Counted from the stretch's first letter, positions 32,276 to 43,279 are shown. The stretch: 64,000 nucleotides of DNA from Trissonchulus latispiculum (GCA_030248195.1 JASAND010013357.1:1-64000); one strand, 5' to 3'. Translations and numbers: made by a program. Notes: generated by a model not told the origin, from the sequence alone.

Positions 32276-34399
32276 ACAGAGAATAGTTCCGCAAAAACCT
32301 GGATGACAATGTAACAAGTCCTGCAAAATGGTGCCCAAGTAGTTCATTAACGAACTAGATGCAGGGCGCAAATATTTGTGCTTGTTGGCGGAAATCTGAA
32401 TAAATGCAGAAGATAAGGGGTTAAATTTCAATTCAGTTGCCTGTGATTTGTTTATTCTCCTTTCTTAGAAAAATTTTACCCCAGTCAACAGAACAGAACT
32501 AACTATCTGATCACTAACTGAGGTGAACTTAAAGTGAAAGTTGAAATTATGATGTATAAAGCTCTTTCCAACTCCTAAAATAGCGAAAGTTATAGGGTTT
32601 CAAAAACATCACCACAAAAGCACTGCACACAAGGATACCAGCACCTTAAGTCCTGTCAAGCTTAGCCTTTCTTGACTTTAGCTCTTTCGTGAAAAGCATC
32701 AAATAAAATTTACTCGTTCAAGGGTGTACTAAACTTTTAGTCACCAATTTAGTACATTTTCAGGTATAAATACCTCCATATGTCTCCAGAAACAAGACAT
32801 ATTTTTAAAGTCCAGGATTCCAGGGTCAATCCAGTGCTAAACTTCGCTAAACTCGAGCGAAGTCGCCCAAAATTTAGACTAAGCTGAACTTCGCGTTAGT
32901 GTGAACCATAAATTGACTTTATTTAAATTTTCCCTACACTGGATTCATTCTTGACGTCAAAAATCTTGGTAGTTTCTGGATCTTTGAGAATGTCCCTTTG
33001 TCGAAACCAGCCGTTTTTGAATAGTCAAAAAGTCTTTTTGCCTACAAAATCCGCATTCGTTAGCCGTCCATTCAGCTTTGACTAAACCCAGTAAACAAAA
33101 ACCTTCTTTTCAAAATTCTCCGTTTCATTGCTAAGTCAATATCCATTAAAAATTCTTATAGAGCCCCTAAATACGTGCCATTTAACCATTTTATGGCAGC
33201 TCCGTTAAAGTCCTAAAATTTGAGAGGTCCTGAAATTTTTAATTAACCCAAACTTTGAGTTTATTTTGCTTAGAATTAGTCTCCGGCCTTTAGTCTGCAG
33301 CTTAATTAGCCCTAATCAGACATTTTGAGATTTGGTAAAGCTTTTTCGTTTTTGTTTTCGTAGCCTTTTTCGCTCAAGTTCGGTTTAAATTATTTGATAT
33401 GAAATTTTGCTCAGAATTTCATTCAAACTTTTACGCAAATTAATTGAGCCAATTCAATGTTACTTGTACACAATTTAGTGCTATAATTGAAGCTAGTTTC
33501 CTCAGCTAATGCATTTTAAATGCTTCATGAATATGACGATACCTAGGTATTTCTCATCTAAATAAATACTGCTCGTTCAAGTCCTTCAAGTTGTGCTACT
33601 ACCACCTCATTATAAACAGCATTCTTTGATCCTTTTGGCAGAAGAGTTAAACTGAGTTAAACTAGTTAAATTTAACTCGATCCTTTTCATGAAAGAGTTG
33701 AACGAGGAAAAATCAGGTTTGAGTGGAATTGAAAGAGTCAATTTTACTCTACTCTATTTCAAAAAGCACTTGGAATGGCCAAAAATATTTGATTTGCAAG
33801 TCTTGCACAGTCTTGTAGTCGAGAAAAATTGTCACTTTGTGCTGTATCATTAAATTACAATCTTCAAATTGAAATAAAATGTTTTGCAGGCATTTATGTA
33901 TTTTTCTATTTCTGGAGAAAAAAATTTAAAAAAATCGGGAGCTCAAAACTGTCTTCGGCCGATGTGTTAATAACTGGCCTGGAAAAAAATCCGAACCGTT
34001 CAATCCTTAGCCAGCTACCGCATTATTGATCATAAAATTTTAAAATTTAAATGCTAGCACGATTCACATTTTAATTTTTCAACCTAAAATCAAAAAGTTT
34101 GATGCAGTTCCGTCCCCCGTTGTTGGGAGTGCAGCACCACTCAAATGCTTGTTGCTATATAATTTGCAAAATCGCAAGGGTGCTAATTTTCAAACCCTAG
34201 ACCTGCTTTAACCATATATATTTAGCTAAGCTAAGATATGCTTACTTTTTATCTATAGCTCACATGCTGATCTAAATCATTACTAAATCTTTAATTGGTC
34301 AGCATTATCTCAATTAGATAATAACAGTAATTAACAGTAATATTGGCAAGAGTACATAACACATAAGAGTATGAAGAGTTCATCTGCACATAACCCTGC
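32276..34399. other. Non-coding stretch with repeat fragments
   Basis: At 32545-32650 a copy of the right end of the repeat at 12051-13069 is present (GCGAAAGTTATAG, ACCACAAAAGCACTGCACA). At about 33630-33770 GAGTTAAAC and GTTTAACTC words cluster, similar to 43290-43390. No gene is supported. Confidence 0.45.
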
Positions 34400-35484
34400 C
34401 TCCCACACGAATCGGACCTTAGACCCCCCACCTCAAATTACCATCCAGTCCAAAAGGGGGCACGCTTTTGTTAACCCTTAAATGCAAAAGCTCTTTGCCG
34501 TGTTGAAGAATAGGGGGGCCGCACGAGGTTTGGTTGGGGGGGCTGTTTTGGTGGTACCATGCTACAAAGGCGCTTTGGCTGGGTCCCCCCTCTCCAAGAA
34601 AATGGGAAATGGGTGGAAATTTACGGCGGTGTGGCCCAATTATGGGAGAAAGAAATCGCACTACTGTCAGTCATTTTGTGTGTTTGTTTGTGGTTAATGT
34701 GGGGGCGAATCAGAGAATTGAATAATTTTTTTGTGGCGAATCTGTACTGTGCTTGGTCTTGGGTTGTGTTGGAGGAGTTTTTTTTGTGTATGTCAAAAGT
34801 AGGTAGCAAAGTAAGTGTGTTGTGTAGCGGTTTAAATGGGCGGGTGGTTGTTGAGTTGGTATGTAGTGAGGGGGGGGGTGTGGGGTGGGTTGTTGGTGTG
34901 GGTGAAGCAAGCACGCAGGGTGCGTATGTTTTTGTTGTTGTGGGGAGGACTTTTGTGGGTGGGCGGCGGGCTGGGGGTGGCTCATGTGCGCGCGCAAGCG
35001 GTGTGTCACCTGGACAAGAGCTGTGTTATTCTTTTGTGTTTTGTATTCTTGTTATAGCGTAGAGAGTGTCACTATTTTTCTCTTGGCCCCTTATTTGGCT
35101 TATGGGCGGGTAAACGGGATTTGGGCCACAGCGCAGCCCTTAATGGCCGATTCCTACGTCTTTGGTGTTCTGTGTCTTGGTTCATGGGTCGGTATTATCT
35201 TTTCCAAGTTCAGGGGCGGGGGCCCAAAACCTGGTGGTGGCCCGGTTTTGGCTTAGGTGGGGGAGTGGCGCCGCAGGAAGCTCCTACGGCGGCTGTGATG
35301 ATAAGCCTCCTAGTGTTGCATCGTGTTGTTTGTTGTGTTGTTTTTATTTTTTGTGGAAGCGCGTTTTTCGTTTTTGTGGTGATGTTATCGGGGTGGCGAT
35401 TTTTGTGTATAATATTGTAAATTTTTTTTTTTTGTTTAACGTTGTAAGGCGTCGTATAATAGTAAGAGGTGGATGAGTAAAAAA
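34400..35484. other. Strand-biased, G/T-rich segment without a credible gene
   Basis: From about 34650 the plus strand is strongly G+T-rich. Several overlapping open frames of 70-170 codons result on both strands; the plus frames are Val/Gly/Cys-rich and the minus frames Thr/Pro/His-rich. None has a domain. The segment abuts the left end of the palindromic element. Confidence 0.4.
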
Positions 35485-35651
35485 AGTAGTATAAAAATAG
35501 CGGTTCTGGCGCAGAGGCGCAGGAGGCGCTTGAGGCAGATCCTACGCAACTAGTTTGTGGCGCTTGAGGTACCTCATACCACCAAAACACTTCTTATAAA
35601 ATAACCAGTTATAACCGGTTTGTATGACTCATCCTAACCTACTTTCTTACC

Positions 35652-35686
35652 TATAAATACAACTCAACATTGGTAAGTTTTCAGTC
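35652..35686 (+). promoter_or_regulatory. TATA/initiator promoter of the 177-aa ORF
   Basis: TATAAATA starts at 35652 and TCAGTC has its A at 35683, a spacing of 31. The ATG follows only four bases after the predicted start, implying an almost leaderless mRNA. The mirrored copy in the right arm keeps TCAGTC but has lost the TATA box. Confidence 0.6.
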
Positions 35687-36220
35687 ATGTCTACTGCATT
35701 TGTTGCTGTTGCATGCATTGGAGTTCAGAAGTTGGGAGATATCCCTTTAGAGGTGACTGTGTTGATTCAACGGCTCAAGTCTCACCAGCCGGATATACAT
35801 CATTTGTTTATTCGTGCTCCTTATGATCTGGAGAAACTAACATCAAATCAACAGGAGACTATCCAATATGTCACGAAGCGATCTTGTTTCGACTGGGACT
35901 CTAGTCCTCATCTACGAACCTGGGATCAAGCAATGGACCTCATCTCCAACATCTTGAAGGATGCCAATGTTGACAAGGTTATCACCAAGGGTATTTCCCA
36001 GTGGAACATTATTCGTTCTGGGTTGATGGAAAGGGAAAACTTTGTCAGAGTAATAGAGGCTGGTTCCATGGGGGTTCCCAGCTACATGCTGATACCTAAT
36101 GACGAAGGCAATACCTGTTGTCCGGACCATATGCTAAGAGATGGAGCTAAATACTGCTCAGCTCACCGAGCTCATCAACTGCTACACTTTTTCCTGAATG
36201 AAGAAATGGACAGTGAATGA
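35687..36220 (+). CDS. Palindromic-element ORF 1, 177-aa protein of unknown function
   Basis: The ATG at 35687 starts a soluble 177-aa protein with HHLFIRAP (residues 38-45), a central Trp (WDSSPHLRTWD) and a C-terminal Cys/His cluster CCPDH...CSAHRAHQLLHFF (144-170). The spacing C145-x2-H148...C157-x2-H160 could bind zinc. From memory, the layout resembles a set of short uncharacterised invertebrate proteins (H-H-x-F-x-x-P, then Trp, then C-x2-H...C...L-x-x-F/W-L), possibly with an RNase H-like fold; this is a weak impression. A polyadenylation signal AATAAA follows at about 36279. A frameshifted mirror copy lies at 39929-40464. Confidence 0.7.
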   Translation: MSTAFVAVACIGVQKLGDIPLEVTVLIQRLKSHQPDIHHLFIRAPYDLEKLTSNQQETIQYVTKRSCFDWDSSPHLRTWDQAMDLISNILKDANVDKVITKGISQWNIIRSGLMERENFVRVIEAGSMGVPSYMLIPNDEGNTCCPDHMLRDGAKYCSAHRAHQLLHFFLNEEMDSE

Positions 36221-36319
36221 CACTTACTGATTATGCTTGCTATTGTATATAGTATGATTGTTGTACTTATCTTATTCAATAAAAAATCAAACTAGTTGGT
36301 GTTTATTCATAGCTAGGAA

Positions 36320-36595
36320 TTATCTGTCAGCATGCTTACATGCTTACCTCGTCATGTTTACATATTTACGTCAGCATGCTTACATGCTTACGTCAGCATG
36401 CTTACATGCTTACGTCAGCATGCTTACATACTTACGTCAGCATGCTTACATACTTACGTCAGCATGCTTACATACTTACGTCAGCATGCTTACATGCTTA
36501 CGTCAGCATGCTTACATGCTTACACATGCTTACATGCATACGTCAGCAGGCTTACATGCTTACGTCAGCATGTTTACACACTTGCACATCTGCGA
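36320..36595 (+). repeat. 22-bp tandem repeat array, TTACGTCAGCATGC
   Basis: The unit TACGTCAGCATGCTTACATGCT is repeated about ten times. Each unit carries TTACGTCA (reverse TGACGTAA), a perfect bZIP/CREB-type site, and the palindrome GCATGC. The array lies between ORF 1 and ORF 2 of the palindromic element, about 130 bp before ORF 2. A shorter array sits in the mirror position (39630-39830). Confidence 0.8.
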
Positions 36596-36719
36596 TTTGT
36601 CAAATATATTCAATGTAAAGTTATCAGAATGTCTGCTGACTTTTATATCACATAGACATCTTGGCGATTTATGAAACCTGTACAGGTTATGCTGCAAAAT
36701 CAAATTAAAAGAGATTTTT

Positions 36720-37304
36720 ATGAACCAAAGTAAAATGCATTTTTGTAAAGTGTGTGGTAAGAAATACTTGCATCGCCAATCATTGCATCGTCACTTACGC
36801 ATGGAGCACTTAGAAGACTCCGATGAGCACTCTGATGATTCCGATATGGAAACGAATGCTTCTACAAAGTCCAGCCAATCTGATCAATCGGAGTCTTGCA
36901 GCGATTCCAGTGATGAGTCGGTAGCGGATCCTTATGAATATTTCTGGAAAGTCTGTAGAGACCTGGTCGCTGATAAATACGGTCCGATTATTGATGAAAA
37001 GTCTGCAAGCAGTGGTAAAAGAGATGATAACACTCTCTATCAGTATTACAACAAACTACTTCCAGAGATGCAAACGGAACTACTGAAAACGACATCTCGC
37101 TTGGCAGCATCATTTGACCGAGTGAAGGAATCATCCGCATTTCAAAAAATTGAACAAAGAGTGGCAGAGTTGGAAGAGAAACGACGCAAGAAAGGCCAAT
37201 CGTCAAATTTGGAGGCTTCATACATTAAATCATTCCGAGAATCACCGGATATTATCAAACAGGTTCTACCTGCGATGCCTCTTTCGAGTGAAGACGAAGA
37301 ATAA
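36720..37304 (+). CDS. Palindromic-element ORF 2, C2H2 zinc-finger protein (194 aa)
   Basis: The ATG at 36720 begins a protein with one C2H2 finger (C9, C12, H25, H30). A Ser/Asp/Glu-rich acidic stretch follows (about 31-70), then a helical part starting DPYEYFWKVCRDLVADKYG and a basic coiled-coil-like segment (VAELEEKRRKKGQ, about 147-160). The stop codon overlaps an AATAAA polyadenylation signal (37300-37305), a compact viral trait. It may bind DNA, for instance the element's own repeats, which is inference. The right-arm copy at 38897-39483 is broken. Confidence 0.7.
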   Translation: MNQSKMHFCKVCGKKYLHRQSLHRHLRMEHLEDSDEHSDDSDMETNASTKSSQSDQSESCSDSSDESVADPYEYFWKVCRDLVADKYGPIIDEKSASSGKRDDNTLYQYYNKLLPEMQTELLKTTSRLAASFDRVKESSAFQKIEQRVAELEEKRRKKGQSSNLEASYIKSFRESPDIIKQVLPAMPLSSEDEE

Positions 37305-38896
37305 AGCTGAACGTTATAAGTCTTCATTTACTTTTACATGTATAATGTAGTATAATGTATTGTAGTGTAACGTATTCTGTGTAATCAATGTATGTATATT
37401 AAACATAGCAGCTTCAAAGCTGTGTCTCGTAGTTGGGTAGGGCAATATTTACTTCCTTATAGATCTCCATACGGCAAGGTTATCAACGTGCTGCTAGTTA
37501 GAAAGATTGTCTTCCTACTAAGTAGAAGGTAGATTTGTAGAAAGTAAAGTATAAAAAACAGTCCGATGCCAGACTCAGCATCGCTAGGCAAGTCTTAACT
37601 GCAACTGTTCAACTTACGAAATTCAGGATTGACATCGTTGGCGTAAAGAAACTAACATTCTTTGGATAGCAAAGTGTTGAGCGACCACATTATAAGTCTT
37701 GACTTGTCCCAAATTGAGAAAATATTTAGTTCTATTATGAATCAACTTCACCTAGATCTATCTCCTTATTTCACCGACTTCTGTAAAACTAACTGGTTCT
37801 TGGTTGCTCCACCAAATTTTAGAAGGCCTCACTGGGCTCCTCACAAATTTTTGCTGCGCCACCAAAAATACACAAGAAAACCGTTACAGCTATCTCGAAA
37901 ACTACTTATCCGTTTTTGCTGATTTTTGGACACAAAGGGTATTTCAACCAGAAAATTACAATGGTGATAACAGATTTAAGCTAAAATCAATGCAGGTAAA
38001 GATACAGACTATGATAAAGGCAATTGCACTTTAATCCCCTCAGGGCATTTTCAAAATTTCAAAATAGTCATTTTCGAAAACTGTTAAAACTTGTTTAAAA
38101 CTTGTTTCCCTTTGAAATTCTGGAAGCTGACTATTTTGAAATTTTGAAATATTCTGAGGGGATTTTCAGTGCAATTGCCTTTATCATAGTCTGTATCTTT
38201 ACCTGCATTGATTTTAGCTTAAATCTGTTATCACCATTGTACTTTTCGGTTGAAATACCTTTGTGTCCAAAAAATCAGCAAAAACGGATATAGTTTTCGA
38301 GATAGCTGTAACGGTTTTCTTGTGTATTTTTGGTGGCGCAGCAAAAATTTGTGAGGAGCCCAGTGAGGCCTTCTAAAATTTGGTGGAGCAACCAAGAACC
38401 AGTTAGTTTTACAGGTGAAGTCGGTGAAATAAGGAGATAGATCTAGGTGAAGTTGATTCATAATAGAACTAAATATTTTCTCAATTTGGGACAAGTCAAG
38501 ACTTATAATGTGGTCGCTCAACACTTTGCTATCCAAAGAACGTTAGTTTCTTTACGCCAACGATGTCAATCCTGAATTTCGTAAGTTGAACAGTTGCAGT
38601 TAAGACTTTGCCTAGCGATGCTGAGTCTGGCATCGGACTGTTTTTTATACTTTACTTTCTACAAATCTACCTTCTACTTAGTAGGAAGACAATCTTTCTA
38701 ACTAGCAGCACGTTGATAATCCCTTGCCGTATGGAGATCTATAAGGAAGTAAATATTGCCCTACCCAATTATTGTAGACACAGCTTTGAAGCTGCTATGT
38801 TTAATATACATACATTGATTATACAATATGTTACACTACAATACATTATACTACATTATACATGTAAAAGTAAATGAAGACTTATAACGTTCAGCT
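37305..38896. other. Central part of the palindrome, non-coding
   Basis: This contains the inner halves of both arms and the symmetry centre near 38097. Open frames of 60-100 codons (for example 37662-37922 and its mirror 38231-38536) are copies of one another and show no domain. The mirrored stretch at the centre includes GGCAATTGCACT and its inverse. Confidence 0.55.
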
Positions 38897-39483
38897 TTAT
38901 TCTTCGTCTTCACTGAAAGAGGCATCGGTAGAACCTGTTTGATAATATCCGGTGATTCTCGGAATGATTTAATGTGCGAAGCCTCCAAATTTGACGATTG
39001 GCCTTTCTTGCGTCGTTTTTCTTCCAACTCTGCCATTTTTTATGTTCAATTTTTTGAAATGCGGATGATTCCTTCACTCGGTCAAATGATGCTGCTATGC
39101 GAGATGTCGTTTTCAGTAGTTCCGTTTGCATCTCTGGAAGTAGTTTTTACTGTAATACTGATAGAGAGTGTTATTCATCTCTTTTACCACTGCTTGCAGA
39201 TTCTTCATCAATAATCGGACCGTATTTATCAGCGACCAGGTCTCTACAGACTTTCCAGTTGCATTCATAAGGATCCGCTACCGACTCATCACTGGAATCG
39301 CTGCAAGACTCTGATTGATCAGATTGGCTGGACTTTGTATATCCTCTCTGTTTCCATATTGAAATCATCAGAGTGCTCATCGGAGTCTTCTAAGTGCTGC
39401 ATGCGTAAGTGACGATGCAAATATCGGCGATGCAAGTATTTTCAATAATACCTTTTACAAAAATGTATTTTACTTTGGTTCAT
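38897..39483 (-). pseudogene. Decayed mirror copy of ORF 2 (zinc-finger protein)
   Basis: The minus strand repeats ORF 2 with an ATG at 39483 and a stop at 38899, but small insertions and deletions break the frame. Frame changes are visible near 39040, 39160, 39350 and 39420. The finger region and C-terminal basic segment are still recognisable in different frames. Confidence 0.75.
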
Positions 39484-39629
39484 AAAAATCTCTTTTAATT
39501 TGATTTTTGCAGCATAACCTGTACAGGTTTCATAAATCGCCAAGATGTCTATGTGATATAAAAGTCAGTAGACATTTGATAATCTTCATATTGAATATAT
39601 TTCCTTGACAAATCGCAGATGTGTGCGTG

Positions 39630-39830
39630 AAACATGCTGACGTAAGCATGTAAGCCTGCTGACGTATGCATGTAAGCATGTGTAAGCACGTAAGTATGTA
39701 AGCATGCTGACGTAAAGTATGTAAGCATGCTGACGTAAGTATGTAAGCATGCTGACGTAAGCATGTAAGCATGCTGACGTAAATATGTAAACATGACGAG
39801 GTAAGCATGTAAGCATGCTGACAGATAATT
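39630..39830 (-). repeat. Mirror copy of the 22-bp TGACGTAA repeat array
   Basis: The reversed units GCATGCTGACGTAAGTATGTAA recur about seven times. Some units are shortened compared with 36320-36595, so the arms have lost or gained units independently. Confidence 0.75.
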
Positions 39831-39928
39831 CCTAGCTATGAATAAACACCAACTAGTTTGATTTTTTATTGAATAAGATAAGTACAAACAATCATAATAT
39901 ATACAATAGCAAGCATAATCAGTAAGTG

Positions 39929-40464
39929 TCATTCACTGTCCATTTCTTCATTCAGGAAAAAGTGTAGCAGTTGATGAGCTCGGTGAGCTGAGCAGTATTT
40001 AGCTCCATCTCTTAGCATATGGTCCGGACAACAGGTATTGTCTTCGTCATTAGGTATTAACATGTAGCTTGGAACCCCATGGAACCAGCCTCTCTGAATT
40101 ACCCTGATAAAGTTTTCCCTTTCCATCAACCCAGAACGAATAATGTTCCACTGGGAAATACCCTTGGTGATAACCTTGTCAACATTGGCATCCTTCAAGA
40201 TGTTGGAGATGAGGTCCATTGCTTGATCCCAGGTTCGTAGATGAGGACTAGAGTCCAGTCTGAACAAGATCGCTTCGTGACATACTGGATAGTCTCCTGT
40301 TGATTTGATGTTAGTTTCTCCAGATCATAAGGAGCACGAATAAACAAATGATGTATATCCGGCTGGTGAGACTTGAGCCGTTGAATCAACACAGTCACCT
40401 CTAAAGGGATATCTCCCAACTTCTGAACTCCAGTGCACGCAACAGCAACAAATGCAGTAGACAT
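39929..40464 (-). pseudogene. Decayed mirror copy of ORF 1 (177-aa protein)
   Basis: The minus-strand ATG at 40464 and the stop at 39931 bound a copy of ORF 1. A frameshift near 40245-40265 splits it into two frames, and a second change lies near 40085. The N-terminal half and C-terminal Cys/His cluster are otherwise well preserved. Confidence 0.8.
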
Positions 40465-40730
40465 GACTGAAAACATACCTATGTTGAGTGTTGTATTGTA
40501 GTATGTGGGAAAGTAGGTTAGGATGAGTCATAGAAACCGGTTATAACTGGTTATTTTGTAAGCAGTGTGCCATTATTGATGTGTCCCAAGCGCCACAAAC
40601 TAGTTGGTGTAGGATCTGCCTCAGCGCCTCCTGCGCCTGCAAAGAACCATATTTTTATACTACTAAAAAGAATCAGCCTAACCTTTAGCCTAAGCCTTAA
40701 CCTGAGCTTAATCCACTTCGCAGAAACAGG

Positions 40731-40850
40731 TATAAGAAAGATTGATAAGTCTGATACAGTTTGTATCCCATGGGGAGTGGTGTAGTGGTAAACAAACATG
40801 TCTGTCTACAGATCAGAAGGGTCGAGGTTCGATTCCCACCTAACCCAATT
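40731..40850 (+). mobile_element. tRNA-derived SINE head
   Basis: GGGGAGTGGTGTAGTGGTAA forms the A-box region and GGTTCGATTCCC the B box. The head and the words just before it (AAGAAAGATTGATAAG) match the SINE at 23660, but the downstream body is not retained past TTCTTTACTTTT. Confidence 0.55.
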
Positions 40851-41608
40851 CTTTACTTTTTCTCATCTATTGTATGAGCTTAATTTCAACGGGTTCAGTC
40901 AAGGGTTCAGTTTTTCCAGTACTCGATTCCCAGTTTGCTGGGACTTCCTTGGGCTGCAGCACTTTAATTGTATTCTGCGGGTAATCGTTGAACAAAAGGC
41001 TAGATCCAACAAGGTCAGAAAAGCTTACGGAAATTGTAGAGGAGTTACTAAAAATTACTCTTCTCACGCACAAAGAAGGTCCATTTAGCTTCCCTCTGAA
41101 AGGGTGCCTTAACAACGTTTTTGTACCGGAATATAGAAACCTATACGTGCCTATGCATACTACTATCAAGCAGTGCCTGTTGGACTGACTTCAAAACTGT
41201 AAGGTTTCCCCCAGCACTTAGGTACATACTAAAGTCGCTAATTATAAATTTCTTGAGTGCTAAGCACGAGCCCTTTTGCTAGTCTAACACTTTATTTTTC
41301 TCCAGACACCTTACTAGCCATTTGAAGATAAGTTTATCCCTAACGAGATTAGACATTTTTGGAACAAAGTTGGAACAAACTTTTCTAATCCAGACCCGTT
41401 GATGATCTACTTTATCTTAGCCTCTGGTCCGACCCACTGTTAGTGGGGATGTTCGCTTTTAGCTTATTCCTAATCTCACATCTTATTGCACTCGCTTAGT
41501 GTCGTGTTGAAGTAGACAGGCGTTCAGTGGGACTTTTGGAAGTTTTTAGTGCTCGAAAGTCGACACTGTGCTTAACACAAACAGTGGCCGCGAAACTGTT
41601 GTTGCTCA
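40851..41608. other. Non-coding stretch, nothing recognised
   Basis: Two overlapping open frames on opposite strands (about 40867-41188) share the same bases and lack domains. One frame could be a relic, since it is varied in composition (EELLKITLLTHKEGPFSFPL), but no start, splice or homology supports it. Confidence 0.35.
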
Positions 41609-42300
41609 GGCCCGTATTCATAAAACGCTGGTATCCATACCAATGGTATCCATACAACTGTCAAGGATATCAGTGGTTAGAAAACCAATTGGTTACTTTA
41701 CCGAATTCACAAAAGCCCTGCTCTCCAAACCACGGTTTGCATACCAGTGGCAAAGCGGAAAAATGAAAATTCCTTCTATGTTTATTTTGTGTAGTTTATA
41801 CCACTGGTATTCCTTCGAATTAATAGGATACTTGTGGTATGCTTTTTATAATAGGCTGCATTCAAATAATTAGAAAATATAATCGATTATGAATTAACTA
41901 AACAATTATATTTAAAACTAGTTTAAAACTATTATGTTTGTTTTAATTTTTGTAAAGGAATAATTATTAGAGAATTTATGCAGTTTGATTTTAAGCCAGT
42001 AAAGACATAATACACTGCTTTGGTATGATTAGAAAACTGTGGAAATCTCCCATTTTCACCTAAATAATAATTAAAAACTCCAATTCATTTATTACAGCCC
42101 ATACTCAGGTGTAAAACATATGTCAAACCACCTCCAACAGTATTTGCAATTTTAACTATTTGTATGGTACCAACTGTATGGTACCAGTGGTTAAAAATGT
42201 TTTATGAATTCGCTGTATGCCTGCAATACCACTGGTTAACCACTGAAAATTCCCTTCTCCATAACAGTGGCGGGTACTCCATCACAAGTGAATACGGGCC
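41609..42300. mobile_element. Harbinger-like MITE, GGCCCGTATTC termini
   Basis: GGCCCGTATTC and its mirror GAATACGGGCC bound 692 bp, flanked by TCA on both sides. Inside, ACCACTGGT, CCAGTGG and TGGTATCCATAC palindromic words repeat many times. A 3-bp duplication with G-rich termini fits PIF/Harbinger. Open frames within are repeat artefacts. Confidence 0.6.
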
Positions 42301-42399
42301 TCAGTTCTGTACCAGTCCTATTCTGAGATATCAGCAGCCTAAGACTAAGATAATAACCATAAAGTATGTTTGTTTTTTTAGTTCGCCTCACTCCAGTTA

Positions 42400-42720
42400 G
42401 CTCACGCCGGTTAGGAGTGGTGTCAGTACTGCACGAATTTGATTTTTGATTGGGGAGGGGAACTGACACCGACTAATTGCCTTCGCAATTAACCGAGGCG
42501 TTTGACAAGGCCGGCGATGTGCCTATTGCTGCTTATGCAATAAGCCCACCGCGGCAGCTCCACCCTAAGGCGGCCACCCCTTGGAATCTCGGTGAATTGC
42601 CAGCAGGGGGATAGCAGAAATTGGATGCTAGAACTTATTTTTTCCCAAGCTCTAGACTTGACATGATCCTCCACTTTATAGCGCAGCAGTACGAAACCAC
42701 TGCGCTAACGGAGGTTCAAG
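42400..42720 (-). mobile_element. Probable SINE, minus strand
   Basis: On the minus strand CCTCCGTTAGCGCAGTGGTT at 42715-42696 looks like a tRNA 5' half with an A box. The 3' part includes a short hairpin CCTTCGCAATTAACCG. The B box is poor, so this is tentative. Confidence 0.35.
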
Positions 42721-42822
42721 TATGTTTGTCTCAATGTAAGAAGGTTGATACTGCCGATCAGCGAGGTTGAGCTCAATACTGAACCGGACACATTTCTTCA
42801 CATCTTTTAATGCTATTAGGTA

Positions 42823-42970
42823 TGCGCCTGAGTGGCTGAATCGGTAGAGCTTCGGTCCAGTAAGACAAAGATTGTGGGTTCGATCCCAACCTCAGGTCTG
42901 AATTTTTCGGGTCATAGGTGCTGTAACTAAGTGACAAAACCTTGTTCCTTTCTATCTGTCATTGATTTCA
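42823..42970 (+). mobile_element. tRNA-derived SINE, Leu/Ser-type head
   Basis: GCGCCTGAGTGGCTGAATCGG is a class-II-like 5' half, and GGGTTCGATCCCAACC is the T arm. The body TTTTTCGGGTCATAGGTGC is shared with the SINE at 54728, whose head is a different tRNA type. GAAYCGGACAC and CACATCTTTTA words flank it on both sides, suggesting an older dimeric repeat. Confidence 0.6.
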
Positions 42971-43037
42971 GTACAGAATCGGACACTTTGTCTGTTCATC
43001 ACATCTTTTACGCCTGATTTCTACAAGTCATAATCAG

Positions 43038-43228
43038 ACATGTGCAGGAGGGGAAGTTTTCTTTGGGGGGGGGGGGGTGAACCGGCGGCCAAAGGCCGCC
43101 GGAAAACCGGGTTTCTACGATTTTTTACCAAACCCGCACAAACCGGTTTTTGTGGGGGGCGGGACCCCTTTGGGGGGAGTGAGATCCACGTCTGGGGGGG
43201 GGGGTGAAACGCCCCCCCAAGCACATGT
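43038..43228. repeat. Short G-tract-rich inverted repeat
   Basis: ACATGTGC at 43038 is mirrored by GCACATGT near 43220, with long G runs inside each end and GGCGGCCAAAGGCCGCC in the centre. It may be a tiny MITE. No duplication was verified. Confidence 0.4.
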
Positions 43229-43279
43229 ATGGTCATTACAAGATATAGGGTGACAACAACGTGGCACGACACGAGAACC

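Larger units (their letters stand above)
35485..40664. mobile_element. 5.2-kb palindromic element with Polinton-like termini
   Basis: The two halves (about 35485-38090 and 38105-40664) are inverted copies of each other, with a centre near 38097. The ends are AGTAGTATAAAAATA and its mirror. The first nine bases equal those of the Polinton-like element at 7031. The flanks AAAAAA and AAAAAG fit a 6-bp duplication with one mismatch. The left arm holds two intact ORFs, the right arm decayed copies. No polymerase or integrase is present. It is best read as a non-autonomous inverted-dimer relative of Polintons, mobilised in trans. Confidence 0.7.

Noticed and set aside
34559..35062. 167-codon plus frame
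   Set aside because: It lies in the G/T-skewed segment, has TTG-type start, no domain, and several equally long frames overlap it.
36320..36595. Regular 22-bp repeats suggesting a CRISPR-like array
   Set aside because: There are no unique spacers; units are directly tandem. The setting is a eukaryotic element.
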